Positions 25,259 to 33,595 of a DNA stretch of 54,702 nucleotides are shown here, one piece after another (the stretch's first letter is position 1; every line of letters starts with the position of its first letter). Origin of the DNA: an uncultured Collinsella sp. (lineage in GTDB: Bacteria; Actinomycetota; Coriobacteriia; Coriobacteriales; Coriobacteriaceae). The translations under genes and the position numbers were made by a program. The notes beneath the pieces are model-generated. The model did no database searches, had not been told where the DNA came from, and was given only the letters and a program-made list of their open reading frames with translations. The stretch spans positions 1 to 54,702 of the forward strand of contig CABUQG010000009.1 in NCBI GenBank assembly GCA_902493535.1, given 5' to 3'.

Positions 25259-25537
25259 CCGCGCGGGTGGAAAACGGTCGCGGAAGCTATGGTTTTAGTT
25301 GCGAATAGCCTTCAATTGCTCCTTGGAATTGGCTTGAAAAGTGCTACCTAGAGCAAGTTATTTCGGAAAATGGACAGTCAACTTTAGTTTGGCATATAGA
25401 GATCGATTTTTACCTACTAAAACCCCTGATAAAGCTGTTTGTAAAAGCAGTTGTGCTTAGCGACTAGGGCCTCACTGTCGATTATCCGAAAAAACTTATT
25501 ATGGGTAGCATTTTCAAAACCAGCCGGAGCAATGAAA
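25259..25537. other. AT-richer gene-free stretch
   Basis: About 280 bp of clearly lower GC than its surroundings between the orphan gene and the serA terminator. No open frame, RNA fold or repeat stands out. It may be the trailing part of an inserted segment. Confidence 0.5.
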
Positions 25538-25568
25538 TCGGCCCCCGTTTTGTGAAAACGGGGGCCGA
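25538..25568 (-). terminator. Hairpin after serA
   Basis: TCGGCCCCCGTTTT and AAAACGGGGGCCGA pair perfectly around GTG. On the minus strand it follows serA; the U-run is short (ATTTC), so it is a moderate terminator. Confidence 0.65.
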
Positions 25569-25607
25569 ATGGGCTTCATGGTCTGCCTGGCAGGCTTGGC
25601 GCCGGCG

Positions 25608-26771
25608 CTATTTGATCACGCGCACGCGATACATCGACGGAATTTGCTTGAGCGCCTCGATGGTGCTGCTGTCCAGGTGCTCGTCGGTGTCGAACATGGT
25701 GTAGGCGTTCTCGCCAGCGGACTCGTTGGTCATACGCTGCACGTTGGCATTGTCCTTGGCCAGGATGGCCGTGATTTGGCCGATCATGTTGGGCACGTTG
25801 GCGTGCAGGCAGGCAATGCGGCTTGCGGCGCGCGCCTTGCCCATGCTGCAGGCGGGGTAGTTGACGCTGTGCGCGATGTTGCCGTTCTCCAGGTAATCCT
25901 TGAGCTCGCTGATGGCCATGTCGGCGCAGTTGGCCTCGGCCTCGCCGGTGCCAGCGCCCGAGTGCGTGGTGATAAACGTATTGGGCATCTTGACGGTCTT
26001 GGGCGTGGCAAAGTCGCAGCTAAACCAGCTGAGCTTGCCCTCGCGCAGGGCGGCGTCGACGGCGTCCTCGTCAATGATGGTTTCGCGCGCGTAGTTGATG
26101 AGCACGGCGTCGGGCGCCAGCAGGTTAATCTGCTCGGTGCTGATCATGCCGATGGTGTCGGCCTTGCTGGGCACGTGCACGGTGAGGTAGTCGCAGCCGC
26201 GGCAGAGGTCCTCGAGCGTGCCCACGCGCTGCACCTCGCGGCTCAGCACCCACGCGTGCTCGACGGAAATGAACGGATCGTAGCCGTAGACGTCCATGCC
26301 CAGGTCGACACAGGCGTTGGCGACCTTGGAGCCCACGTTGCCCAGACCGATGACGCCGATGCGCTTGCCCTTGAGCTCGCGGCCCACAAAGGCCTTCTTG
26401 GCCTTTTCGGCGTCGACCTGAATCTCGGGGTCGTCGGCGTTGTCGCGTACCCAGTTCATCGATTGCACCACGCCACGGCTCGAAAGCACCAGCATGCCCA
26501 GGACGAGCTCCTTGACGGCGTTGCTGTTGGCACCGGGGGAGTTAAAGACGACGACGCCCTTTTTGGCGTACTCCTCGATGGGGATGTTGTTGACGCCGGC
26601 GCCGCAGCGGGCGATGGCGCGGATGCCCTCGGGCAGCTCGTAGCCGTGCAGGTCAGTCGAGCGCATCAGGATGGCGTCGGCCTCCTCGGCGGTGCCCACA
26701 AACTCGTAGCCCTCGCCAAACTCGACTTTGCCGTCTTTGGTGATGTCGTCGATGGTCTTAATCTTGCGCAT
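25608..26771 (-). CDS. serA: D-3-phosphoglycerate dehydrogenase (SerA)
   Basis: The 387-residue enzyme for the first step of serine synthesis, oxidising 3-phosphoglycerate with NAD+. The Rossmann motif is GVIGLGNVGS, catalytic Arg lies in INYARET and catalytic His in THSGAGTGEAE. The C-terminal ACT-like domain (HANVPNMIGQITAILAKDNANV) suggests serine feedback. The usual catalytic-Glu segment DVFxxEP is replaced by CDFATPK. AAGGAG precedes the ATG. It follows serC by 72 bp in one operon. Confidence 0.93.
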   Translation of the reverse strand: MRKIKTIDDITKDGKVEFGEGYEFVGTAEEADAILMRSTDLHGYELPEGIRAIARCGAGVNNIPIEEYAKKGVVVFNSPGANSNAVKELVLGMLVLSSRGVVQSMNWVRDNADDPEIQVDAEKAKKAFVGRELKGKRIGVIGLGNVGSKVANACVDLGMDVYGYDPFISVEHAWVLSREVQRVGTLEDLCRGCDYLTVHVPSKADTIGMISTEQINLLAPDAVLINYARETIIDEDAVDAALREGKLSWFSCDFATPKTVKMPNTFITTHSGAGTGEAEANCADMAISELKDYLENGNIAHSVNYPACSMGKARAASRIACLHANVPNMIGQITAILAKDNANVQRMTNESAGENAYTMFDTDEHLDSSTIEALKQIPSMYRVRVIK

Positions 26772-26843
26772 GAAAAAACTCCTTAGCAGGTTTTGATCTA
26801 AACAGGGTGGTCTGAGGTGGCTGGTCGGCCCGCGGGTTGCGGG

Positions 26844-27968
26844 CTAGTTAGATCGCGGACTCAAACTATGCTGCGCTTCGAAGTCCTTCATGTACGAGGC
26901 CAGTGCCTGCACGTCTTCCATGGTTACGGCGTTGTAGACGCTGGCGCGCATACCGCCCACCAGGCGATGACCCTTGACGTTTTGAATCTGGTGCTCGGCC
27001 GCGCCTGCGACAAAGGCCGCATCGAGCTCGGCGTCGCCGGTGCGGAAGGTGACGTTGGCGATGGAGCGACTGTCGGCTTGCGTGGTGCCATGGAACAGCT
27101 CGCTGTGCTCGAGCAGGTTATAGAGCAGGTTGGCCTTGGCCCAGTTGCGCTCGGCCATGGCGGCGAGTCCGCCGGTCTCCTCGACCCAGTGGAACACCTT
27201 GCCGCACACATAGATGCCAAAGGTGTTGGGCGTGTTGAGCATGGAGCCCTTGGCGGCCTGGGTCTTAAGGTCCATGTACTGCGGCGTCTGCGCAAAGGCG
27301 GGGCCATCGGCGATGAGGTCGCCGCGCACGATGACCACGGTCACGCCCGCGGCGCCGGCGTTTTTCTGTGCGCCGGCGTAAATGAGCCCGTAGCGCTCGA
27401 CGTCGAGCGGCTGCGACAAAAAGCAGCTCGAGACATCGGCGACCAGCGGCACGTCGCCGCAATCGGGCAGCTCGTGGAACATGGTGCCAAAGATGGTGTT
27501 GTTCTGGCAGACGTAGACGTAGTCGAGCCCGTCGCCCGCGGCCTCGGCGGCAATGCGCGCGTTGACGTCGGCCATGTCGGGGATGCGGTCGAAATTGGTG
27601 TCCTCGGAGCTCGCGAGCAGCATGGCCTCGCCGTACTTTGCGGCCTCCTTGTACGCTTTGTTGGCGAAGTTGCCGGTCACGACGTAGCCGGCGCGGCCGC
27701 GGCGCATGAGGTTCATGGGAATGCCCGCAAACTGCAGCGTGGCGCCGCCCTGCAAAAACAGGACACGGTAGTTGTCGGGGATGCTCAGCAGGCGGCGCAG
27801 GGTTGCCTCGGCGTCGTCGATGATCTGCTGGTACATGCTAGATCGATGGCTCATCTCGAGCACGGACATGCCGCAACCGCGGTAGTCCATCATCTCGTCG
27901 GCGATCTCGGCGAGCACGCTTGTAGGCAGCGCGGCCGGGCCAGCTGAGAAGTTGTGCACACGTGCCAT
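26844..27968 (-). CDS. serC: Phosphoserine aminotransferase (SerC)
   Basis: A 374-residue PLP enzyme that converts 3-phosphohydroxypyruvate and glutamate to phosphoserine. NFSAGPAALP opens the protein, MSHRSSMY and QGGATLQFAGIP bind the phosphate and cofactor, and the PLP lysine lies in YAGAQKNAGAAGV. The end has GGMRASVYNA, the substrate-binding Arg region. AGGGGAAC precedes the ATG. It heads the serC-serA operon; no serB is adjacent. Confidence 0.95.
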   Translation of the reverse strand: MARVHNFSAGPAALPTSVLAEIADEMMDYRGCGMSVLEMSHRSSMYQQIIDDAEATLRRLLSIPDNYRVLFLQGGATLQFAGIPMNLMRRGRAGYVVTGNFANKAYKEAAKYGEAMLLASSEDTNFDRIPDMADVNARIAAEAAGDGLDYVYVCQNNTIFGTMFHELPDCGDVPLVADVSSCFLSQPLDVERYGLIYAGAQKNAGAAGVTVVIVRGDLIADGPAFAQTPQYMDLKTQAAKGSMLNTPNTFGIYVCGKVFHWVEETGGLAAMAERNWAKANLLYNLLEHSELFHGTTQADSRSIANVTFRTGDAELDAAFVAGAAEHQIQNVKGHRLVGGMRASVYNAVTMEDVQALASYMKDFEAQHSLSPRSN

Positions 27969-28109
27969 CTTCTAGTTCCCCTCGTAGTCGTTTGAACGTT
28001 CGGGATACTTTAGCACAGTGGAGCGCCAGGCGCGACCGCATCACGGTAAAACTCGAGTGCGCTGCTATGATTTACAGGATGGTTACATGGGGGAGGGCGG
28101 TCGTTAGGT

Positions 28110-29852
28110 CTATATCACCGGGATATACCGTGACAAATACTCCTTGAGCGCCGGGTCGCATACATAAAGAAACGTTCCCAGCATGCCGCGCGTCATGAGA
28201 ACGTAGTAGGCGTTGACGATAATCTTTCGTAGGTCGTCGTCGCTTGCCTTTTTCTTTGCGACGGTATCTTTGAAGTTTGCCTTGTTAACGCAGACGCCCC
28301 CTTTGTCGTTGTCGTAGTAAATGTCTGGCCCCAGAATTACGAAGCCGTAGTTGAGGTCGTAGCCCTGTACCGTGTGGATGCATCCGACCTCGTTGACGGC
28401 GTTGGGGGAGTTAACCCAATCCTTTTGACTCGAGTTCCAACGTTTAGGGATGCCCTCAATGACGATGTCGAACGCGTCTTTGTGTTTCTTCGTTTCCCAC
28501 TTCCACGCAAAACCTGCCGTCATGCGGGATAGACCAACTTCTTCTTCCTTGGCTTGCTGTAGGGAACAGAAATCCTCAAATTGGTTGACGATTCCAAACT
28601 GGTATCTGGGGGTATCGCTGTTCGGATCCCCGGTTCGCGAATCGTAAGGCTCCGATGAAAAGAGATTCTTGAATTTCATGCCGGCATGCATATACGCTTT
28701 GTTATCGAGTAGATCATATACAAAGTCGAGATACTCATCGCCGCCGCGTACTCGCATTTGCGTGCTTAGGCTGAACTCTTCAGTTTCAATGCCCTCTTCT
28801 TCGAGTTGGTTAAGTCGCCGCTCAAGACCGTCTCGATTGAGGCCGGATGCCCTGACTTGCTGCTTGGGGTCATAAAACAGATATGCCTTGTCGCAGCATT
28901 TGAATATCCAGTCAACTTGGTTGCTTGTGTGCGGAAGGTCAAGACGATCACAAGTGCTATAGAAGGCCTTGATGCCGGAGCCCATGCTTAGATAATTACC
29001 CAGTCGATGTGCTTCATCGACAAGTAGGATGTCATAACGATCATTTTTGGTTACGTCACTGGGGCTCAAGATATCGCCAGGCTTTAACCCTGGAAGGAAG
29101 TGCGTGAGTTTCCTGAGGGTCTTTTTCAGGGAATCCATGGGGGTGACAAAACCGACTCGCAGGCCGGAAAGGTTGGGCTCATTTTTGATTTTGAACATGA
29201 GACTGATGGCGAGGATTGTTTTACCTGTTCCCGGCGCGCCATTCACGACGGTTATACGTTCTCTTTTTGAGCCGCCATGTTTTACGTCTTCATGCTCCTG
29301 TTCGAGACGTTTAAAAATCGTCTCGATCGTTTCGTATTGGTCGGGCGTAAGCGTCTTGAAAGGCGAGAACTTGAACAGATCGGAGTTCTCGAGCTCTTCA
29401 ATCGGATGAATCGCGTAGTTTTCTTCGCGAAGCTTTGTCCAGAGGTCTCGGAACCTCTGGCGATACTGAGGCCGCTCAAAATAATCGAATTGGGCATAGC
29501 CGTTGTTGGCATTGGTGACCTGGTATTTTTCGTCGGCACAGAACAGCTCAATAAGTCGATTCTCGAACTCGAACGTTGCGGATTGGTTGAAGGTGGGATT
29601 GTCGATCAGAAGGGTCCGGTCGAAGTCCTTGTCCACGTTTGCAGCGTGTTGTTTCATACGGCGCTGGTAATTGGTTGTTTGGCCGATGTATGCCGTCTTG
29701 TTTCTGCTGTTGGTAAGAATGTAAAGGACAGGCCAACTCTCGTCATGATGGGCTCCAGGCTTTGGCGTGCCAAAGTCCTGAAGCGATTCGCTTGTCTCAA
29801 AGGGCTGGGGTAGGGGAAGCGTGTATTGCCGAAGGGCGAACTCATTACTCAT
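28110..29852 (-). CDS. GIY-YIG nuclease fused to Schlafen-type helicase domain (DUF2075)
   Basis: A 580-residue protein. Residues 42-105 form a GIY-YIG domain (LYILTN, then YIGQT at 55-59, R64/R65 and E97 in FEFENRLIE). From about 165 follows an SF1-like P-loop domain: Walker A GAPGTGKT (205-212), Walker B DILLVDEAHR (274-283), a Q-M-R motif (366-368), HTVQGYDLNYGFVI near 510 and the arginine motif NAYYVLMTRG near 555. This domain is DUF2075, related to the Schlafen group-3 helicase. The ATG overlaps the pyrophosphatase gene by 8 bp. The pair is clearly AT-richer than its neighbours. Defence is inferred, not shown. Confidence 0.88.
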   Translation of the reverse strand: MSNEFALRQYTLPLPQPFETSESLQDFGTPKPGAHHDESWPVLYILTNSRNKTAYIGQTTNYQRRMKQHAANVDKDFDRTLLIDNPTFNQSATFEFENRLIELFCADEKYQVTNANNGYAQFDYFERPQYRQRFRDLWTKLREENYAIHPIEELENSDLFKFSPFKTLTPDQYETIETIFKRLEQEHEDVKHGGSKRERITVVNGAPGTGKTILAISLMFKIKNEPNLSGLRVGFVTPMDSLKKTLRKLTHFLPGLKPGDILSPSDVTKNDRYDILLVDEAHRLGNYLSMGSGIKAFYSTCDRLDLPHTSNQVDWIFKCCDKAYLFYDPKQQVRASGLNRDGLERRLNQLEEEGIETEEFSLSTQMRVRGGDEYLDFVYDLLDNKAYMHAGMKFKNLFSSEPYDSRTGDPNSDTPRYQFGIVNQFEDFCSLQQAKEEEVGLSRMTAGFAWKWETKKHKDAFDIVIEGIPKRWNSSQKDWVNSPNAVNEVGCIHTVQGYDLNYGFVILGPDIYYDNDKGGVCVNKANFKDTVAKKKASDDDLRKIIVNAYYVLMTRGMLGTFLYVCDPALKEYLSRYIPVI

Positions 29853-30201
29853 GATGGTTCGCCTTTCTGTATTCGTTAGATGATGCGTCGACGGGGTAGC
29901 GCTCGCCATTGCGCTTGAGCTTAGACGAAAGCGCCGCTGGCAGGTCGATTTCATTTAAATCTGCGAAACGCAGAAGGAAAAGGAGCGTGTCGGCGACTTC
30001 GTCTTCGATAGCTTGGCGTTGCTCGGTGTCTTCGAACATTTCTGCAATGCGCTCGTCGCTCACAAAACGAAAGAGCTGAAGGAGCTCGGAGGACTCAGTT
30101 GCCATGCCGATGGCAAGCTCTTTTGGCGTGTGATATTTGCGCCAGTCGCGTGCATCACAAAAGTCCCTGACTTGTTCCGTCATGGCATCGAGCTTATCCA
30201 T
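29845..30201 (-). CDS. DCTPP1-like MazG-superfamily nucleotide pyrophosphohydrolase
   Basis: A 118-residue all-alpha NTP pyrophosphatase that should cut nucleoside triphosphates to monophosphate and PPi. The metal motif is E36-S-S-E39 plus E68-V-A-D71, the ExxE...ExxD of MazG-like enzymes. RDWRKYHTPKELAIGMATESSELLQLFRF resembles the opening of DCTPP1, a dCTP pyrophosphatase, so dCTP or a modified dCTP is a reasonable guess. GGGAGG lies 9-10 bp before the ATG. Its stop overlaps the next start by 8 bp, so the two proteins are made together. Confidence 0.88.
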   Translation of the reverse strand: MDKLDAMTEQVRDFCDARDWRKYHTPKELAIGMATESSELLQLFRFVSDERIAEMFEDTEQRQAIEDEVADTLLFLLRFADLNEIDLPAALSSKLKRNGERYPVDASSNEYRKANHHE

Positions 30202-30316
30202 CGTCCGCAACCTCCCTGATGTTCATTGTTTTATTATGGCCGTATCTGGTATTTATTGCACATCATTTGGGGTGTGCGGTTTGTTCGGTCGCGATTGGCC
30301 GGTAGGAGGTTTCACC

Positions 30317-30523
30317 ATGAAGATCGACGTTGATGTAGACCAGCTGCGCGAGAGCTTGCTCGACCGCGCGGGGAGTGCGGCTGGCGTGGGCTTTCCGGCC
30401 GCCATGCTCGACGTAGTGGATATCGAGGACGAGTCGCCCCAAGAGCTCCTAGCCCGAGCCGAACGCGAAGGCCTCGACCTCCGTGCCTTCGCCACAGGCG
30501 ACGATACGGACGACGGCTGGTAG
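30317..30523 (+). CDS. Small acidic conserved-type protein
   Basis: A 68-residue acidic protein (MKIDVDVDQLRESLLDRAG...). A short N-terminal strand and helix are followed by SPQELLARAEREGLDLRAFA and an Asp-rich tail. TAGGAGG sits 7 bp before the ATG, which argues strongly for real translation. No family is recognised and no catalytic motif is seen. It is divergent from the pyrophosphatase cassette, and a perfect palindrome follows its stop. Confidence 0.7.
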   Translation: MKIDVDVDQLRESLLDRAGSAAGVGFPAAMLDVVDIEDESPQELLARAEREGLDLRAFATGDDTDDGW

Positions 30524-30544
30524 CCATAGCCACCCCTCAACCCT

Positions 30545-30637
30545 ATCCCCACCCATAACTTGCGGTGAAATAGGGACTGTTTAGGCTGCTAGAAGGCCTA
30601 TTCAGTCCCTATTTCACCGCAAGTTATGGGTGGGGAT
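30545..30637. repeat. Palindromic repeat, family B, 35-bp perfect arms
   Basis: Arms at 30545-30579 and 30603-30637 are perfect complements over 35 bp (core CTTGCGGTGAAATAGGGACTG), with a 23-nt loop that contains a further small hairpin. It fills the gap between convergent genes and the right arm ends 3 bp before the antiporter stop. Confidence 0.85.
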
Positions 30638-30639
30638 GG

Positions 30640-32241
30640 CTACGACGCTAGCGTGGCAATGACGGCTTCGTCGCCGGCATATATGAGGGTGTTGCCGTCG
30701 GGGATGATCGTTTGGCCGTCGCGCTTGAGCATCACCACGATAAAGGGATGCTTGCCTTGTGGCACGTCGCGCAGGCGCAGTCCTGCCAGGCGACCGTGGG
30801 GCGTCACGGTGACTTCGCGCAGCGTAACCTCGGCACGCTCTTCAAACGTCGGCGCGGCCATAACCAGCAGGTCGCCTTCCTCGATGACGGTATCGCCGTT
30901 TGGCAGTACCGGGTGCGCGCCATCGCGCAGCACCAGGACCACGAGCATGTCCGTCGCGCTGCCAATATCGGCGAGTGATCGACCGGCAAACGGATGGCCC
31001 GCGCCCACCTTGAGCTTAACGAACGACATGCCGTCCTCGTCGCGGTAATCGTTAAAGGTGTGGCGCACGTCGCCTTCCGCGTCGATCATGTCGAGCTTTT
31101 TCGCCACCGCCGGTAGCAGCGATCCCTGCACCACAATGCTCGACACGGCAATCACAAACACCAGGTCAAACAGATCGTGCCCACCGGGAACACCGACCAC
31201 CACGGCAAAGAGGCTGAATACGACCGAAGCCGCGCCGCGCAGGCCCGCCCAGCTTACGAGTGCGACTTGGCGGGGGTTGGTCTTAAAGGGCGCCAGCAGC
31301 ATGCCCACGGCGACGGGGCGGCTCACAAAGAGCATAAACGCCATGAGTGCCAGGCCCGGTAGCAGCATTTGCGGCAGGCGTGCGGGCGTGACGAGCAGGC
31401 CGAGCAAAAAGAAGATGGTCATCTCGGCCATCTCGGTAAGGGTATCGAAGAAGTGCGCCATCTCGACCTTGCCGGTGATATCGCTCGCACCCAGCACAAT
31501 GCCAGCCAGGTATACAGCCAAAAAGCCGTTGCCGCCCAGGTAGCTCGGCAGCGCGTAGGCAACGATCGCCACGGCGAACAAAAAGATAGTCTGCGCGCCC
31601 TCGGCCGTTGCGTGTGCGCGTTCAATCAGGCGGCTGGATGTCCAGCCGATGGCGAGGCCCAGCCCCACGCCCAGGATGATCTGCTTGGCTAGTAGCACGG
31701 GAATGTCGATATTGCCGCCCGCCGCAAGGGTCGAGAGCACCGCGGTGAGCATGTAGGCGACGGGGTCGTTGGAGCCCGATTCGACCTCGAGCAGCGAGTC
31801 GGTGCCGCCCCTCAGCGACAGGTTGTGTTCGCGCAGCACGCTAAAGACGCTCGCCGCATCGGTCGACGCCACGACCGAGCCTAGCAGCAGGCCGCCGATC
31901 CAGTCGAAGCCCAGCGCGAAGTGCGCAAACGCGCCGGTGATGCCGGCGGTGGCGACGACGCCGAGGGCGCTCAGCAGCACTGCGGGTATGGCGACGGGCT
32001 TGGCGCGGTCGATGTTGGTGTTAAAGCCGCCGTAGAACATGATGAACAGCAGCGCCGTGCTGCAGACGGTTTCGGTGAGCGCGTAGTCGCTAAAGTCGAT
32101 GTGCGCCGGCCCGTTGACGCCCAACAGCATGCCGAGCGCGATAAAGATGAGCAGGGTGGGGAAGGGGAGCTTTTTGCCGACGGGTTTGATGGTCAGGCAC
32201 AAAATGATGACGAGGCCAATAAAAAGAAGTATCTGGTTCAT
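30640..32241 (-). CDS. K+/H+ antiporter, NhaP2/CvrA type
   Basis: A 533-residue cation/proton antiporter. The first about 385 residues are 12-13 membrane spans with CPA1 features: STDAASVFSVLRE, ESGSNDPVAYMLT (the SNDP site) and WAGLRGAASVVFSLFAVV. The rest is cytoplasmic, with one or two TrkA-C-like regulatory lobes (SFVKLKVGAGHPFAGRSLADI and EVTVTPHGRLAGLRLRDVP). This layout matches NhaP2/CvrA, which exchange K+ for H+. AGGAG lies upstream of the ATG. Confidence 0.9.
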   Translation of the reverse strand: MNQILLFIGLVIILCLTIKPVGKKLPFPTLLIFIALGMLLGVNGPAHIDFSDYALTETVCSTALLFIMFYGGFNTNIDRAKPVAIPAVLLSALGVVATAGITGAFAHFALGFDWIGGLLLGSVVASTDAASVFSVLREHNLSLRGGTDSLLEVESGSNDPVAYMLTAVLSTLAAGGNIDIPVLLAKQIILGVGLGLAIGWTSSRLIERAHATAEGAQTIFLFAVAIVAYALPSYLGGNGFLAVYLAGIVLGASDITGKVEMAHFFDTLTEMAEMTIFFLLGLLVTPARLPQMLLPGLALMAFMLFVSRPVAVGMLLAPFKTNPRQVALVSWAGLRGAASVVFSLFAVVVGVPGGHDLFDLVFVIAVSSIVVQGSLLPAVAKKLDMIDAEGDVRHTFNDYRDEDGMSFVKLKVGAGHPFAGRSLADIGSATDMLVVLVLRDGAHPVLPNGDTVIEEGDLLVMAAPTFEERAEVTLREVTVTPHGRLAGLRLRDVPQGKHPFIVVMLKRDGQTIIPDGNTLIYAGDEAVIATLAS

Positions 32242-32560
32242 GGGTAGTGTCCGCTCCTGGGTGGTTTGCGTGGCACGGTCAATTGTCTGTGGTTATTTGT
32301 ACCCAAAGATGGTGGGTTTATGGGGCCGAGCCGTGGACGTTCGTATTTTCGACACGTGGTAGGTGCGCGGGAAGCGCTGGGTGGGGTGTTGATGCTGGTG
32401 GCGCGGTGTTTTCGGGGCGTGCGGGCGACCGCTTGTGACCGTTGGCAGCGGTGGCACTTTCCAGCTTTATTGCAACGGAGTACAATGGGTAACGTTTAAG
32501 TTCAACTTGAAGTTTTAGTCGTGGCATCGGGCTTCGGCCGTATGCAGGGAAAGGCGTTCC
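32242..32560. other. Intergenic region between divergent genes
   Basis: A 319-bp divergent region. Near its right end a TACAAT -10-like hexamer (32481-32486) may serve the phosphatase gene, and AAGTTCAACTTGAAGTT (about 32499-32515) is a partial dyad just after it. No other gene or repeat is seen. Confidence 0.4.
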
Positions 32561-33400
32561 ATGGCGATCTATGTGACATCTGATGCTCACGGGCACGTGC
32601 GCGCACTGGACAAGGCCCTTTCCAAGATCTCGCTGACGTCCGACGACACGCTGTATGTGCTGGGCGACATGATCGATCGCGGTCCCGATCCGGTCGGTGT
32701 CATCAACTTGGTGCGGTCGCTGCCCAACGCTCGCGTGCTTAAGGGTAACCACGAGCAGATTATGCTCGACGCGATCATTGGCCAGGACCCGCTCGATGCC
32801 GAGACCTGGGATATCAATGGCGGTTGGACCACGCGCCAGCAGCTCAACGAAATGGAATTTGAGGCATACGAGGAGCTGGTGCGCTGGGCTGCCGCCCTGC
32901 CGCTCTATGCGGTGGTCGAGACTGCCGAGCGACCGTATCTGCTGGTGCACGCCGGCATTCAGACCGAGGCGGCGCGTGCGTTTTTGCTTGAGCATGGTGT
33001 CGATTGCGGCGACGGCAGGGGAGCGGTCGATGCCGATAGCGAGCTGCTGCAGCAAATGCTCGCCGTGCAGTCGTCCGATGACTTGCTCTGGATTCGCCAT
33101 GGCTATTGGGATGCCCCGACGGGACTGCTTTCTGCCGAGGGCAAGGGCCCGGTCGTGGTGAGCGGCCACACGCCCACGGTGTCGCTGGGGCGTTATTGCG
33201 AGGTTGGCGGCCTGGCAGGGCTCGATGAGGAGTCGGGCCGCGGGCGGATGGTGCGCTTGGGTGGCGAGGATACCGCCGGCGTGCCCGATCGCATCGATAT
33301 CGACTGTGCGGCGGCCACCGGTTCCGAGTTCGGCCGCGTGGGCATCCTGCGCCTGGACGACGGGGCGGAGTTCTACGCAAACATTCTTCCTGGCGAATAA
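32561..33400 (+). CDS. PPP-family metallophosphatase
   Basis: A 279-residue protein phosphatase-like enzyme. The two-metal site is spelled out by SDAHGH (7-12), GDMIDRGPD, LKGNHE, LVHAG and VSGHTP, in the order seen in bacterial PPP (PrpA/PrpB, ApaH-like) enzymes. It could act on phosphoproteins or dinucleoside polyphosphates. AGGGAAAGG lies upstream of the ATG. A GCCGTT-based hairpin (33409-33430) follows the stop; the space to 33595 holds nothing else recognised. Confidence 0.87.
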   Translation: MAIYVTSDAHGHVRALDKALSKISLTSDDTLYVLGDMIDRGPDPVGVINLVRSLPNARVLKGNHEQIMLDAIIGQDPLDAETWDINGGWTTRQQLNEMEFEAYEELVRWAAALPLYAVVETAERPYLLVHAGIQTEAARAFLLEHGVDCGDGRGAVDADSELLQQMLAVQSSDDLLWIRHGYWDAPTGLLSAEGKGPVVVSGHTPTVSLGRYCEVGGLAGLDEESGRGRMVRLGGEDTAGVPDRIDIDCAAATGSEFGRVGILRLDDGAEFYANILPGE

Positions 33401-33595
33401 CTTTGTTCCGCCGTTCTACCGAACGGCGGCCACGTTGACGCTGCGCAGCCCCGAAGCACCCCATCTTGTCGCTCAAACCGTCGCTCGCGTACGGAAGTAC
33501 GCGTCGCTCCTCTTTCGCGCCAACCTGGGGCACTTCGAGACTGCTCGCTGTCGGTGCCAAAACATCGACGTTTCTTTTCTTCAAATTGATTCGAA

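Noticed and set aside
28110..30201. A prophage or larger defence island around the cassette
   Set aside because: No integrase, att repeats, restriction genes or phage genes flank it; only the two genes stand out.
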